Shown here one piece after another: positions 31,239 to 40,227 of a stretch of DNA of 64,000 bases. Below the pieces are notes generated by a model. It was not told where the DNA came from. It was given only the letters and a program-made list of their open reading frames with translations, and made no database searches. Source of the DNA: Patescibacteria group bacterium (GTDB taxonomy: Bacteria; Patescibacteriota; Patescibacteriia; 2-12-FULL-60-25); contig JAGOUY010000008.1 in the NCBI GenBank assembly GCA_018061025.1, forward strand, positions 1-64,000, given 5' to 3'. The first letter of the stretch is position 1. Every line of letters starts with the position of its first letter. The position numbers and the translations under genes were made by a program.

Positions 31239-34200
31239 TTAGTAGGCTCCGACGTTGTTTGTGGTTGCGCGGCTTGTTCCATCACGATTTACGTTTACGG
31301 TGATGGTAGTTGCTCCTGCAGGAGCAAGAGGTCGAGCAGGGAGGGCGCTCCAACTGAGAGTTGGAATCGCGATAGCCGTCATGTTTCGGATATTGCTACC
31401 ACTTACTGGTCGGAAGTCTCCGGCGGCAGCGTTTACGAATTGAGGTTGGATGGTATTGATGGCGTTATCGCGGAGCAGCTGGGCTTGGTTGCAGGTTGGA
31501 TTGTTATCCATGCAGGCTTGCTCTGGGAGGCCAAGACTGTGATCTGTAGGGCCATTCCAGATGATGTTGCCTTTGATGACGAGATTGTCATCGGTACGGG
31601 CAGGGGAGGGGATATTGGTGCCTGCGCTTGGGGTGCGGGGGTTGTAGATGGCGAAGTGTTGCCAACGGCTTTGAAAGCCGGTGGGATTGTAGACGATGTT
31701 GTTGAGGATGTAGACGTTTTTGTTTGGGATAGGTTCTCCTTCACGAGATGTGCTGCCCCAACCTCCGGCCGCGAGGTTATTGGCACAAGTGGCGGCAGGG
31801 ATGGAAGGATCCATGTCACACTCACGTCCTCCAAACACTACTTCAATGACGTGCCCGCGTGAGCCGACACGATACATAGTGTTGTGGGCCATAACGATGT
31901 TGAATCCACCGTTGACGCCGATACCCGCTCCTTCCGTATCATGGATGACGTTATTTACGAAGGTGATGCCGTAGGCTTCATAGTGGAACCAGGGGCTCAC
32001 CATATATTCGAAGCCTGTGCCTTGCCCTGTGGTAAAGCCTCCCGTTCCACAGTTGAAGATCTCGTTTCCTTCAACTCGGATGTTGGCAGAACCTCCTTTT
32101 ACGTAGGCGCACCAGTCGTTGGCGTTCGAGATTTTATTTCTCACGATATGTCCGTATTGGACGGCGACATAATCAATCGTGTTATCGTATGCGCCGGAAA
32201 TCTCGCTATCTTCAAGATAGACGTATTGTGATTGGTTGATTTTGATTGTTTCGTGGGCGGAGCGATTGCCACCGCTTAAGCGCATACCGCGCATTAAGAC
32301 GTGATCGCCTTTTTCGATATGAAGAGCGTCTCCGGCTGGGTACGGGATGATATTTATATCAATGAGGTAGAGGTAGCTCACGTTGGCGATATTGAGGTAG
32401 GCCCCTAGCGTTGCGGTTCCACGACCATCTGCGGCTTGGATGATGATCGGGAATTGGGCGGTGCCACGTTTTAATTCGAAATAGCCTGGAATGGTGTTTT
32501 CTGGATAGGTTCCAGCCGTCATCATGATGCGATAGCCAGTGCCTGTAAGTGTTCCACTTGGAATCATGCGCCAGGCCGCTCCAAGCGTTGCGAGAGGTGT
32601 GCTTCGGCTCGCTCCGCTATTGTTGTCATTCCCATTTGGGGATACCCAAATGTCGCGTACCGTTGGGGTGCCGATGTCGTAACGGAGACCTGTTACTGGT
32701 TCTACGGTAGGTGGAGTGGTTGGAGGGACAGGCGCTGTGGGAGCTGTTGGGACTGTCACGATAGGTGCCCGCGTAATCGTGAGAGGGAGTGTGATGGTTT
32801 TCGCAAGGCTGCCACTTGTGGCACGGATCGTGACGGTGGTTGTTCCTACCGTTGCTGTGTTATTTGCCGAGAAACTTAACGTTCCTGCGGTTGAGCCTGA
32901 CCCAATCGTAAGAGCGTTTGTCGTTACTCCTGTTGGGAGGCCTGTCGTCGTAATTGCGACCGTTCCATTGAATCCATTTAAGCGCGTGATAGATACCGTT
33001 GCTGTTCCTGCTTGTCCTTGTTGGATGGAAAGGGTGCTTGGAGTTCTGGTGAGGGTAAAATCTGGAGCAGGGGCAGTCCTTGAGGTGATGGTAAGGGGGA
33101 CTGTGACCGTACGTGTGATTGAGCCACTTAGCGCACGTACATTTACCGTGTAGCTTCCTGGTCTTACGGTGCGGCCGACCGTGATCGTAAAGCGGGCGGT
33201 GTTACCGGTTGTGCGGCTGACGTTAAAGGTGCCGCGAGCGTTGGTGGGCAAGCGGTCATAGCTAAAACGCACGCTCCCGGTGAAATTTGTGCGCTGAATT
33301 CCGAGATTAATGATGCCGGTTGCTCCTTGGACGATGGAGATAGCGGTTGGGGTTCCGGTAAGCGTAAATGTTGAAACTGGGGTTGGTGGTGTTACCGGAG
33401 GGACAGGCGTTACTGGAGGAATGGGAACCGGCGTTGGGACGACCGGAGGGGTGACAGGAGGGACCGGAGTAATGATGGGAGGTGTCACGATGGTTGCGTC
33501 TGCGGCTCCATTGTCAATTACAATGGATTTTAATTTTGCTAAGGTTTGGAGAGCGGTGAAATTGCGGACGTTGTAGCCGTATTTTAACCCTAAGCTGTCC
33601 ATGGTTGCGGCTAAGTCTCCGCGATAGGTATTTGGATGGATGCCATCTGGATCCATGCCGTAGTTATTAGAACTGCCGAGTTCTTGCAGAGCGCGCCAAT
33701 AATTCCAAAGTGGAATTGTTTTGCTTTGAGCTACTTCAATAATCGCTTGATTGAGTTGGTTTACTTCATCTTGGAGACTTCCGTTTTGGTCGAGGCGTGG
33801 GGGGAGCGTGCTTAAAACAGGAATGACACCGGATTGTTGAAGTTGGTTCACGATGGTCGTGATCTGGTTTTTATAGTCTGTGAGGGTGATGCTGCCGACG
33901 GCTAGCGCGTCTACATCATTTGTGCCGATCATGACGAGGGCGAAGGCGGGTTTGCTCTGTCTGACTTCACAGGCGAGTTGGTTTTCTCCGCTATTGCAGC
34001 CGACACGTACGCCTGGATCACCCGTGGCTACGCTTAAAAGCGCGTTCGTCCGCCAGTTGCCAGCGGCGGCGCGTGAGTCTTTTGTGAAAGAGTTTGAGAT
34101 GCGACACCAAGCGGAGCTCGTGCCCACGGTTGTGCGTTTAAAGAAATCGACGATGGCACTTTGTCCGGCAAAGGTGTTTGGTGGGTCGGAAGGACAGCCA

Positions 34201-34463
34201 ACATCAACTAAAAAGCCGCCAGTTGCGGTTATGCTATCTCCGGCTTTGATAAAAATGTCGGCACGATGACTGTTGGTTTGACCGGTGACGAGAATGCTTC
34301 GAAGATTTCCCTTCATGACATCGTTAATCTCTGGGATGATCGGCAGAGTTTCGGCCAGGGTTGCGGCTTGTGTTGGGAGAGCGGACAAAAAACCGCTTAT
34401 CAGAGAAAGAGTGAGGATGCCTAGACCGAGTTTTTGAAAGGAAGAATGTTTCGTGATTGTCAT
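31239..34463 (-). CDS. Secreted SGNH-esterase / Ig-like / beta-helix fusion protein
   Basis: 1074 residues with an N-terminal signal peptide ending near ALPTQA-A. Residues about 50-310 form an SGNH-hydrolase-like domain: AGDSI as the GDS block, VMIGTND as block III, and DPDGIHPNTYRG with the catalytic Asp/His. A Pro/Val/Thr linker follows (PVPPVTPP), then two Ig-like repeats (FTLTGTPTAISIVQGATG, FTLTRTPSTLSIQQGQAG). The last 450 residues are a right-handed beta-helix beginning RDIWVSPNGNDNNSG and ending in repeated N-x-I/V rungs. Polysaccharide lyase/esterase activity on surface or environmental glycans is inferred. It is divergent from a second beta-helix gene. Confidence 0.85.
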   Translation of the reverse strand: MTITKHSSFQKLGLGILTLSLISGFLSALPTQAATLAETLPIIPEINDVMKGNLRSILVTGQTNSHRADIFIKAGDSITATGGFLVDVGCPSDPPNTFAGQSAIVDFFKRTTVGTSSAWCRISNSFTKDSRAAAGNWRTNALLSVATGDPGVRVGCNSGENQLACEVRQSKPAFALVMIGTNDVDALAVGSITLTDYKNQITTIVNQLQQSGVIPVLSTLPPRLDQNGSLQDEVNQLNQAIIEVAQSKTIPLWNYWRALQELGSSNNYGMDPDGIHPNTYRGDLAATMDSLGLKYGYNVRNFTALQTLAKLKSIVIDNGAADATIVTPPIITPVPPVTPPVVPTPVPIPPVTPVPPVTPPTPVSTFTLTGTPTAISIVQGATGIINLGIQRTNFTGSVRFSYDRLPTNARGTFNVSRTTGNTARFTITVGRTVRPGSYTVNVRALSGSITRTVTVPLTITSRTAPAPDFTLTRTPSTLSIQQGQAGTATVSITRLNGFNGTVAITTTGLPTGVTTNALTIGSGSTAGTLSFSANNTATVGTTTVTIRATSGSLAKTITLPLTITRAPIVTVPTAPTAPVPPTTPPTVEPVTGLRYDIGTPTVRDIWVSPNGNDNNSGASRSTPLATLGAAWRMIPSGTLTGTGYRIMMTAGTYPENTIPGYFELKRGTAQFPIIIQAADGRGTATLGAYLNIANVSYLYLIDINIIPYPAGDALHIEKGDHVLMRGMRLSGGNRSAHETIKINQSQYVYLEDSEISGAYDNTIDYVAVQYGHIVRNKISNANDWCAYVKGGSANIRVEGNEIFNCGTGGFTTGQGTGFEYMVSPWFHYEAYGITFVNNVIHDTEGAGIGVNGGFNIVMAHNTMYRVGSRGHVIEVVFGGRECDMDPSIPAATCANNLAAGGWGSTSREGEPIPNKNVYILNNIVYNPTGFQSRWQHFAIYNPRTPSAGTNIPSPARTDDNLVIKGNIIWNGPTDHSLGLPEQACMDNNPTCNQAQLLRDNAINTIQPQFVNAAAGDFRPVSGSNIRNMTAIAIPTLSWSALPARPLAPAGATTITVNVNRDGTSRATTNNVGAY

Positions 34464-34536
34464 AGCGATAAAGAGATGAGCAAATAGCTTGTCGTCGGTA
34501 CGGGTCTAGGGCATGATAGAGGAGAATTATTTTTTT

Positions 34537-36411
34537 ATGGTGTCCTTTTCTGTCCGTTGGTCTCGGGTCGTGTTCTTGGCAGGGATGTTCTTATTTGCTG
34601 CTTCCCCTATAGAGGCGCGAGCCGCGGTTCAGCCTGGACTTATTAAAGGGTCTGGTCCCGTCATTTTTTATCTTGCCTCCAACGAACGGCGTTACGCATT
34701 TCCGAATGAGCAGACCTTTCGTACATGGTACCAGGATTTCTCTCGCGTGCGTACCGTATCTGATGCTGAATTAGCTCGCTACACATACGGAGGAAATGTT
34801 ACGTATCGTCCAGGGACTCGTTTGTTGAAACGGGTAGGGGACTCAAAGATATATACCGTTGGGCGTGGGGGAATGTTACGTTGGATAACAAGTCCAACGC
34901 TTGCTAGGTCATATTATGGCTCAAATTGGCTCCGTTTGGTGGATGAATTGCCGGAGCCCCGGGTAGCGGATTATGTCTTTGGCGAACCGATCCGGGCGAC
35001 GCGGGATGCGGCTCCGGCCATGGAACGAGTTCAGACACCTACGATTGAGCAAAACCGTCGCGTGAGCGTTTCCGTCCCTTCTCTGCCTGTTAGTCCTGCT
35101 GCACCCGTTGCTCCTTCCGGTCCTGTTTCTTCACGCGTCTCTCCTCCCATTGTGACGCCGCCTTCTGTTGTGACTACGCCTCGTGCTTCTGTAGTACCTG
35201 TGATCTGGCCTGGTCAGGTTCGTACGAATCCTGCTCCTGTGGTGACGACTCCTGTGTCACCGGTAACGACGGGGGGTGTGAATCCGTTTGTGTCGGGGGT
35301 CGATTTGTCATTGTATCCTGGAGCATTGCGTGCCATACCGGTCACGACCGAGGCGGCTTTGAGAAATGCGCTTCAGACAGCGCGGCCAGGTGATGTGATT
35401 GCGGTGAGTGGGAGTTATGCGCTCACGAGCGCGCTTGCGATTGAGGCGCGTGGGACGGTTGACCGTCCGATCTACCTGGTGGCGCGAGGAGGTAGGTCAT
35501 CCGCTCGTTTTACGGTCTCGGGTGATCGAGGGCTTTTGATTAATAATGCCCGGTATGTGGTGGTGGATGGGATCCTAATCAATCGTACGGGTGGACATAT
35601 TATTGAGATTCAAGGTCAATCGAGTTATATCACGCTTAAGAATTTGACCTTGTCTGATGCAGGGACGGATGGAGATGTTATCAGTATTCATCAAGCGTCG
35701 TATGTAACGGTGGAGAATTCAGATCTGGCTCGCCCAGGACGACGCTCAGATACGACGGATAATGGCTGGCAGGAATTAATTGATATCGTCGATGCTTCAC
35801 AGGTCGTCATTCGTCGCAACTGGATGCATGATTTTGGAAATACGGCCGGTAGTATCCGGGGAGGATCGGAGTATGTGCGCATTGAGCAAAATTTTATTGA
35901 CGGACAACGCGCTGGCTCTGTTGATCCAGTGTGGTCGATTGGTGGGTGGACGGATGGAAGCGTTTTGACGAGACCGATTGCCTATGAAGCGGTCGAAACC
36001 CTCTTTGAGGGGAATGTGGTCGCGCACGGAATTTCTGGAGGACTCGCGCTTATGGGGGCGAATAATACGACGATCCAACGTAATCTATTTTTGAATACGA
36101 ATGAGGTACTGGTACAGGCGAGAGCGGGGAATGGATCTGAGCAGCGTACGGAGGATGTGCGTCTTGTGAATAATCGTTTTGTGGATACACGTAGCAGGAT
36201 GCCGAATGTGTGTGAGGTGCAGGCGCATGAGTTGCGGACTGTTGTGGTGAGTGGCAATAGATATTGGAATAATGGGGTTGGTATCCCAGCTGAATCTGAT
36301 TGCGGATTTGTTCCGAGCGCTGAATCTGATGCGAGGACGGAGAATCTAGGAATAAGTGATAACATTCCTGTCTCTTATGAGGCGGCGATGGTTGTTGTTG
36401 GTCGTACGTAG
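34537..36411 (+). CDS. Secreted beta-helix protein, chondroitinase-B/PL6-like
   Basis: 624 residues starting MVSFSVRWSRVVFLAG, with signal peptide cleaved near ARA-A. Residues about 35-150 form a domain (LIKGSGPVIFYLASNERRYA, FPNEQTFRTWY) of a type I know from Patescibacteria surface proteins. Next is a Pro/Ser/Val-rich linker (about 170-260), then a parallel beta-helix of about 350 residues that opens with TTEAALRNALQTARPGDVIA and YLVARGG, as in chondroitinase B/alginate lyase (PL6) proteins. Catalytic Lys/Arg cannot be assigned by eye. Cell-surface glycan binding or degradation is likely. Confidence 0.8.
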   Translation: MVSFSVRWSRVVFLAGMFLFAASPIEARAAVQPGLIKGSGPVIFYLASNERRYAFPNEQTFRTWYQDFSRVRTVSDAELARYTYGGNVTYRPGTRLLKRVGDSKIYTVGRGGMLRWITSPTLARSYYGSNWLRLVDELPEPRVADYVFGEPIRATRDAAPAMERVQTPTIEQNRRVSVSVPSLPVSPAAPVAPSGPVSSRVSPPIVTPPSVVTTPRASVVPVIWPGQVRTNPAPVVTTPVSPVTTGGVNPFVSGVDLSLYPGALRAIPVTTEAALRNALQTARPGDVIAVSGSYALTSALAIEARGTVDRPIYLVARGGRSSARFTVSGDRGLLINNARYVVVDGILINRTGGHIIEIQGQSSYITLKNLTLSDAGTDGDVISIHQASYVTVENSDLARPGRRSDTTDNGWQELIDIVDASQVVIRRNWMHDFGNTAGSIRGGSEYVRIEQNFIDGQRAGSVDPVWSIGGWTDGSVLTRPIAYEAVETLFEGNVVAHGISGGLALMGANNTTIQRNLFLNTNEVLVQARAGNGSEQRTEDVRLVNNRFVDTRSRMPNVCEVQAHELRTVVVSGNRYWNNGVGIPAESDCGFVPSAESDARTENLGISDNIPVSYEAAMVVVGRT

Positions 36412-36523
36412 GTGAGTTATCCACTCTTGACGAGGAGTAAAAAATATGGAACGGGGTATGAGGTGAGCTGGTCGTAGCGGTTACGATCTGAACACGGACA
36501 ATCCACCGGTATGGAGGCTGAGC

Positions 36524-37387
36524 ATGCGGTACGTGAGGATGTTGGTCTGGATCTGCATCGTTCTGTTTTTTCCTGTGCATCTGGCGGGGTGCGCGGATTT
36601 CCAGCTGATCGCGGCTGATCTCGAACGGGTGCCGCGCGATGTGCCGCGTAGCGATGCGCGCGTCGTCGATGTTTCTGTTTCTTCTCCTGATGCGGCTATG
36701 GATGTAGCGGCGCAGGATCTTTCTTCCTTTCAAGATACGAGTTCGTCTTCGGTTCTCGATGTGTCTGATTCTGAGGTCATGGTAGTTCTGGCACCTGATG
36801 TACCGATCGTCGAGACGTACCCTGCGGTCGTCCTCTCGCCGACAACATGTCATGGTCGAACGCTGCGTCTTCCAGACGCGTTCTTTCAAGCGGGGCTTAT
36901 GGCCTGGCACTTCTGCTATGTGACGCCTGACCCGCGTGAACGTGAAGATGGAGGGGTAGCTCCTATGCGGCCCGCGTCGATCTGCGTTCAGGCGGGAGTG
37001 AGTGACGGCGGCTCCTCCCTTCTTCCGATGGTTACAGCGTCTGCGCCAACGGTTGCGAACCCCTGGACCGCCAGCGTGGCGGTGGCCTTGCCCGTCACGA
37101 CCTCTGTTCCTCGTTTCAACGTACGCCAAGACCCGCCGGTGGGATTCGCCGGTGTCGTATGGGCGCTCGATGCTGATGGGCGTGGTGGCTTGCGTGAACG
37201 CGGAACTTTACGCGTCTGGCGTGTGGCGGCTGACGGGCAACAGATGGAGGTTCCTCTCGACGAACGGTTCCTGGTCTGCGGAGGCGTTCGTGCTGCGCAG
37301 GAGATGCCGAGTGGCGCCTATGTGCCGCATGGTTCCTGCCCGACGACCCTCCGAGCCTGCGAACCGGGACCCTTCCACTGCTCTTAA
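36524..37387 (+). CDS. Lipoprotein of foreign composition
   Basis: 287 residues with a lipoprotein signal (MRYVRMLVWICIVLFF, lipobox HLAGC). The next 90 residues are Asp/Ser/Val-rich and low complexity (DVPRSDARVVDVSVSSPDAA), followed by a Cys-containing beta domain of unknown family. A good ribosome site GGAGG sits 6 nt before ATG, unlike native genes, and G+C is high. Composition recalls lipoproteins of Myxococcota and relatives. Likely horizontally acquired. Confidence 0.7.
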   Translation: MRYVRMLVWICIVLFFPVHLAGCADFQLIAADLERVPRDVPRSDARVVDVSVSSPDAAMDVAAQDLSSFQDTSSSSVLDVSDSEVMVVLAPDVPIVETYPAVVLSPTTCHGRTLRLPDAFFQAGLMAWHFCYVTPDPREREDGGVAPMRPASICVQAGVSDGGSSLLPMVTASAPTVANPWTASVAVALPVTTSVPRFNVRQDPPVGFAGVVWALDADGRGGLRERGTLRVWRVAADGQQMEVPLDERFLVCGGVRAAQEMPSGAYVPHGSCPTTLRACEPGPFHCS

Positions 37388-37418
37388 AATAGTCTTGAAA
37401 AATAATCCTTCTCTCTTA

Positions 37419-37442
37419 TCCTCGATGTTTCTATCGGGGATA
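37419..37442. terminator. Weak hairpin between convergent genes
   Basis: ATCCTCGAT/ATCGGGGAT with a 6-nt loop and G-T pairing; no strong T-run on either strand. Confidence 0.4.
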
Positions 37443-37454
37443 TTGGCTTGGAAT

Positions 37455-38051
37455 TTAGGTTTTCTCCTTCGCTTTTTGTGATTTTTCTGCCAAACCAAAT
37501 TCTTCTACGGCTTCATCTAGATGGTCACGCCGGTCTGCTTCTGAAAGTTCAATAACGACTTTGGAAATATTGTTTGGATCACTGACTTGTTCAAATAAGA
37601 ACCGTTGTTTTTCTCCGGCGGTTTGGATTTCGACCTCGCCGTAGTTGAAGATGGTGGCCCAAAATCCGTTGACGGCGGCGGTGACGTCTTGGATGCGATA
37701 TAAACGTAATTCCGACATGGTGCGATGAAATAAGCCGGATTGTTCTATGTTGATGATGCGGCGTGTTGTGACAATCCAGGTATCAAGATAGTAATCCATG
37801 AAATACTGGAACAGAAACAGCCAGGCGAAGAGGAAAAAGGTAGAACCAAGCAAGACGGCTGGTGCCATGATGGAAGGAGTCTCGAGAATGTCTGGACGAT
37901 ATGTTTGTACGTACCAATTAATGCCAAAGGGTGAGGCTAGTAGGACAAGTGTTACAATTGCGAGAGGTAAGACCGTGATGGGATGCCGACGCAATAAAAA
38001 AACGAGCTTTTCGTCGGCAACGGGATTGGGCAGATGGCGAAGGTCGATCAT
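37455..38051 (-). CDS. bPH2 (YdbS/YdbT-type PH) membrane protein
   Basis: 198 residues. LRRHPITVLPLAIVTLVLLA and VLLGSTFFLFAWLFLFQY are two helices, followed by the bacterial PH domain DYYLDTWIVTTRRIINIEQ, ELRLYRIQDVTAAVNGF and FNYGEVEIQTAGE, typical of PF03703. The C-terminus is charged. Function unknown; relatives can affect membrane stress. Coupled by ATGA overlap to the upstream 95-residue gene. Confidence 0.88.
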   Translation of the reverse strand: MIDLRHLPNPVADEKLVFLLRRHPITVLPLAIVTLVLLASPFGINWYVQTYRPDILETPSIMAPAVLLGSTFFLFAWLFLFQYFMDYYLDTWIVTTRRIINIEQSGLFHRTMSELRLYRIQDVTAAVNGFWATIFNYGEVEIQTAGEKQRFLFEQVSDPNNISKVVIELSEADRRDHLDEAVEEFGLAEKSQKAKEKT

Positions 38052-38335
38052 AGGGTTTGGATCATGCCTGGATCTTCTATGGTTCCAGGGAGGTCAAAAA
38101 GGGGTCCTAAACTTGGTCCGAGATCGAGTGATTGATTCCAGTCTATCGTAATCAAATAGTTACTTGCGACTAAAAGAGCCGCAGCACTGACTCCGATGAA
38201 GAGGAGGGTGCTTAAGTATGTTACAAAGCTAGCAACCCCATAGCGCAGATGGGTGAAGAGCGTGATGAGGGCGACAAGAAAAAAAAGGCCTAACATGCCG
38301 AGCCACGCGATGAGGAGCCAGGAGAGAGGAATCAT
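38048..38335 (-). CDS. Small membrane protein
   Basis: 95 residues: MIPLSWLLIAWLGMLGLFFL and a second/third helix (FVTYLSTLLFIGVSAAALLV), then a short acidic tail. The ATGA overlap with the bPH2 gene makes them an operon. No family recognised. Confidence 0.6.
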   Translation of the reverse strand: MIPLSWLLIAWLGMLGLFFLVALITLFTHLRYGVASFVTYLSTLLFIGVSAAALLVASNYLITIDWNQSLDLGPSLGPLFDLPGTIEDPGMIQTL

Positions 38336-38340
38336 AGAAT

Positions 38341-38417
38341 GGAAGTATCGAGAATCGAGTATCGGGTATCGAGTATCCTCTCGAATCCGGCTGAAACTGG
38401 ATATAGGATACTTGATA
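38341..38417. repeat. Palindrome of iterated GTATCGAG words
   Basis: Starts AAGTATCGAGAATCGAG and continues with GTATCGGGTATC units; the right side (GGATATAGGATACTTGATAT) can pair with the left (AAGTATC/GATACTT). Related runs lie at 45282-45316 and 55238-55275. It lies between the ruvB 3' end and the 95-residue gene. Confidence 0.6.
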
Positions 38418-38430
38418 TGACTTTTGCCGA

Positions 38431-39477
38431 CTAGAGGATGGTGGGTTGGCGATCAGGCGGGACGAGGCCGAGGTGTTTGTAGGCGTCATCGGTTGCGATG
38501 CGGCCGCGTGGGGTGCGGGCTAAGAATCCTTCTTGGAGGAGGAAGGGTTCAATCACATCTTCCAGGGTTTCTACGTCTTCTGCTGTTGCGGCCGCGAGGG
38601 TTGTGAGACCGACGGGACCACCGTTAAATTTTTCTACGAGCATGTTTAAGGTGCGACGATCGGCTTTGTCGAGGCCCCGGGTGTCGATATCTAAGGCTTG
38701 TAAGGCGACTTCGACAATATTCGTATCCAGAGCACCCTCGTTCATGACTTGGGCGTAATCACGTACGCGCTTCAAGAGTCGATTGCCGATGCGAGGCGTG
38801 CGACGGGCGCGGGTAGAAATGATGTTTAAAGCTTGAATAGGCACTTCGAGGTTTAAGAGTTGAGCACTTCGTTCAAGAATCTGTGCCATCTCTTGTGGTG
38901 TATAAAAATCTAGATGATACGTCACGCCAAAACGATCTCGTAGGGGAGATGAGAGAAGGGAGAGTCTGGTCGTGGCTCCAATAATCGTGAAGCGTTTGAG
39001 GTCGAGGCGAAGCGTGCGAGCGGTTGGGCCTTTGCCGATGACGATGTCGAGGGCGTAATCTTCCATGGCTGGATAGAGGACTTCCTCGATCGAGCGGTTC
39101 ATGCGATGGATTTCATCGATGAAGAGGATGTCGCCTTCGTTTAAATTTGTGAGGATGGCGGCAAGATCACCGACACGTTCAAGGGCGGGGCCGCTGGTGA
39201 TTTTTATGTGTGCTCCCATTTCTGTGCTGACGACGTGTGCAAGCGAGGTTTTGCCGAGTCCTGGTGGACCATAAAGAAGAATATGTTCGCAGGGTTCATT
39301 ACGACCCTTAGCGGCTTCTAAAAAAATACGGAGATTTTCTTTGACTTTTTGTTGACCGAGAAATTCATCTAAGCGTTTTGGACGTAATGCAACATCAAAG
39401 CCTCGATCTACTTCCTGGGCTTCGGGAGTGACCAGACGAGGGTCTTCGCTTTGAATATCTGCAAAAAAATCCGACAT
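38431..39477 (-). CDS. ruvB: Holliday junction branch-migration ATPase RuvB
   Basis: 348 residues. [19 protein letters not shown], Walker [17 protein letters not shown], Walker [12 protein letters not shown], sensor [20 protein letters not shown], and the C-terminal winged helix with [20 protein letters not shown] and [10 protein letters not shown]. RuvB hexamers drive Holliday junction migration with RuvA, which is not in this window. Confidence 0.98.
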   Translation of the reverse strand: MSDFFADIQSEDPRLVTPEAQEVDRGFDVALRPKRLDEFLGQQKVKENLRIFLEAAKGRNEPCEHILLYGPPGLGKTSLAHVVSTEMGAHIKITSGPALERVGDLAAILTNLNEGDILFIDEIHRMNRSIEEVLYPAMEDYALDIVIGKGPTARTLRLDLKRFTIIGATTRLSLLSSPLRDRFGVTYHLDFYTPQEMAQILERSAQLLNLEVPIQALNIISTRARRTPRIGNRLLKRVRDYAQVMNEGALDTNIVEVALQALDIDTRGLDKADRRTLNMLVEKFNGGPVGLTTLAAATAEDVETLEDVIEPFLLQEGFLARTPRGRIATDDAYKHLGLVPPDRQPTIL

Positions 39478-39508
39478 GCCTTTAGTAGACCTGTTCGTAT
39501 TCTGTTCG

Positions 39509-40204
39509 TCAACGGCGTTTCGCGATCACGCGCCAATTTAAAGCTTCCTGTTCGTCATCCGTCCAATCTTTTTTGCCATACATGCCGATCTGGATGAGTT
39601 CGAGAGAGGGATGGGTCCAGAGGTCATGCCATTCGCCTGGTTGCATAAAATGCACATAGCGTTGGCCTTTATCTTTTTCGTCTAACCCTTGCCAAGGCAT
39701 CCAAATGTCGCCTGGTTCTGCGTCTGTGATGTCTGTGGTGGTTAGGTTGTGGGGGTTACGGAGCCACGAGGTGGCGAGAATGATGCCGCCGGTTTTTGTG
39801 ATACGAATGAGTTCTTCAATGGAAGCTCGGCGTGTTTCCCGGGTTGGAATGTGATGGAGGGTGGCAAGACAGACCGTGACGTCGCTTATGGCCTCTGTCA
39901 GTGGGAGAGAGGGGAGGGAGCCGGGCTGGAGGCTAGAGACCGGGCTCAGCTTAGCTAGGGACGTAGAGTCTCGCAGGGTTTCCGAGGGTTCGAGGCCGAT
40001 ATAGGTCACGTCTGGTGGGAGAAGTTTGGCGAAGCGGCCATTGCCGGCTCCTACGTCTACGACCGTCATTCCGCCTTGAATATAGGAGGAAACAAAGGGT
40101 TGTTCAGGGATCACTTTGCCTCGGGTGGTCGCAAACCAAGTTCCATGTCGCTCATAGAATTCTTGGACGTTTGCACCTAATGCCTTGGCAAGATCGGTAT
40201 TCAT
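39509..40204 (-). CDS. Class I SAM methyltransferase, Trm9/ALKBH8-like
   Basis: 231 residues from ATG 40204 ([20 protein letters not shown]). Motif I is [15 protein letters not shown], followed by [27 protein letters not shown] and GGIILATSW. The later [20 protein letters not shown] then QPGEW block resembles the tRNA-modifying Trm9/ALKBH8 subgroup (RYYH-F-x-GE). The gene starts 23 bp from the divergent elp3 start, which supports a role in the same wobble-uridine pathway. Other small-molecule methyltransferases cannot be excluded. Confidence 0.75.
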   Translation of the reverse strand: MNTDLAKALGANVQEFYERHGTWFATTRGKVIPEQPFVSSYIQGGMTVVDVGAGNGRFAKLLPPDVTYIGLEPSETLRDSTSLAKLSPVSSLQPGSLPSLPLTEAISDVTVCLATLHHIPTRETRRASIEELIRITKTGGIILATSWLRNPHNLTTTDITDAEPGDIWMPWQGLDEKDKGQRYVHFMQPGEWHDLWTHPSLELIQIGMYGKKDWTDDEQEALNWRVIAKRR

Positions 40205-40227
40205 GCTACTCTGCGGACTATTCCACC

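Noticed and set aside
31179..31862. Open frame of 227 codons on the plus strand
   Set aside because: Antisense to the beta-helix region of the 1074-residue secreted protein; composition is that of a shadow frame.
36050..37129. Long open frame (about 359 codons) on the minus strand
   Set aside because: It lies antisense to the G+C-rich lipoprotein gene and the end of the beta-helix gene; the His/Arg-rich translation has no protein-like pattern.
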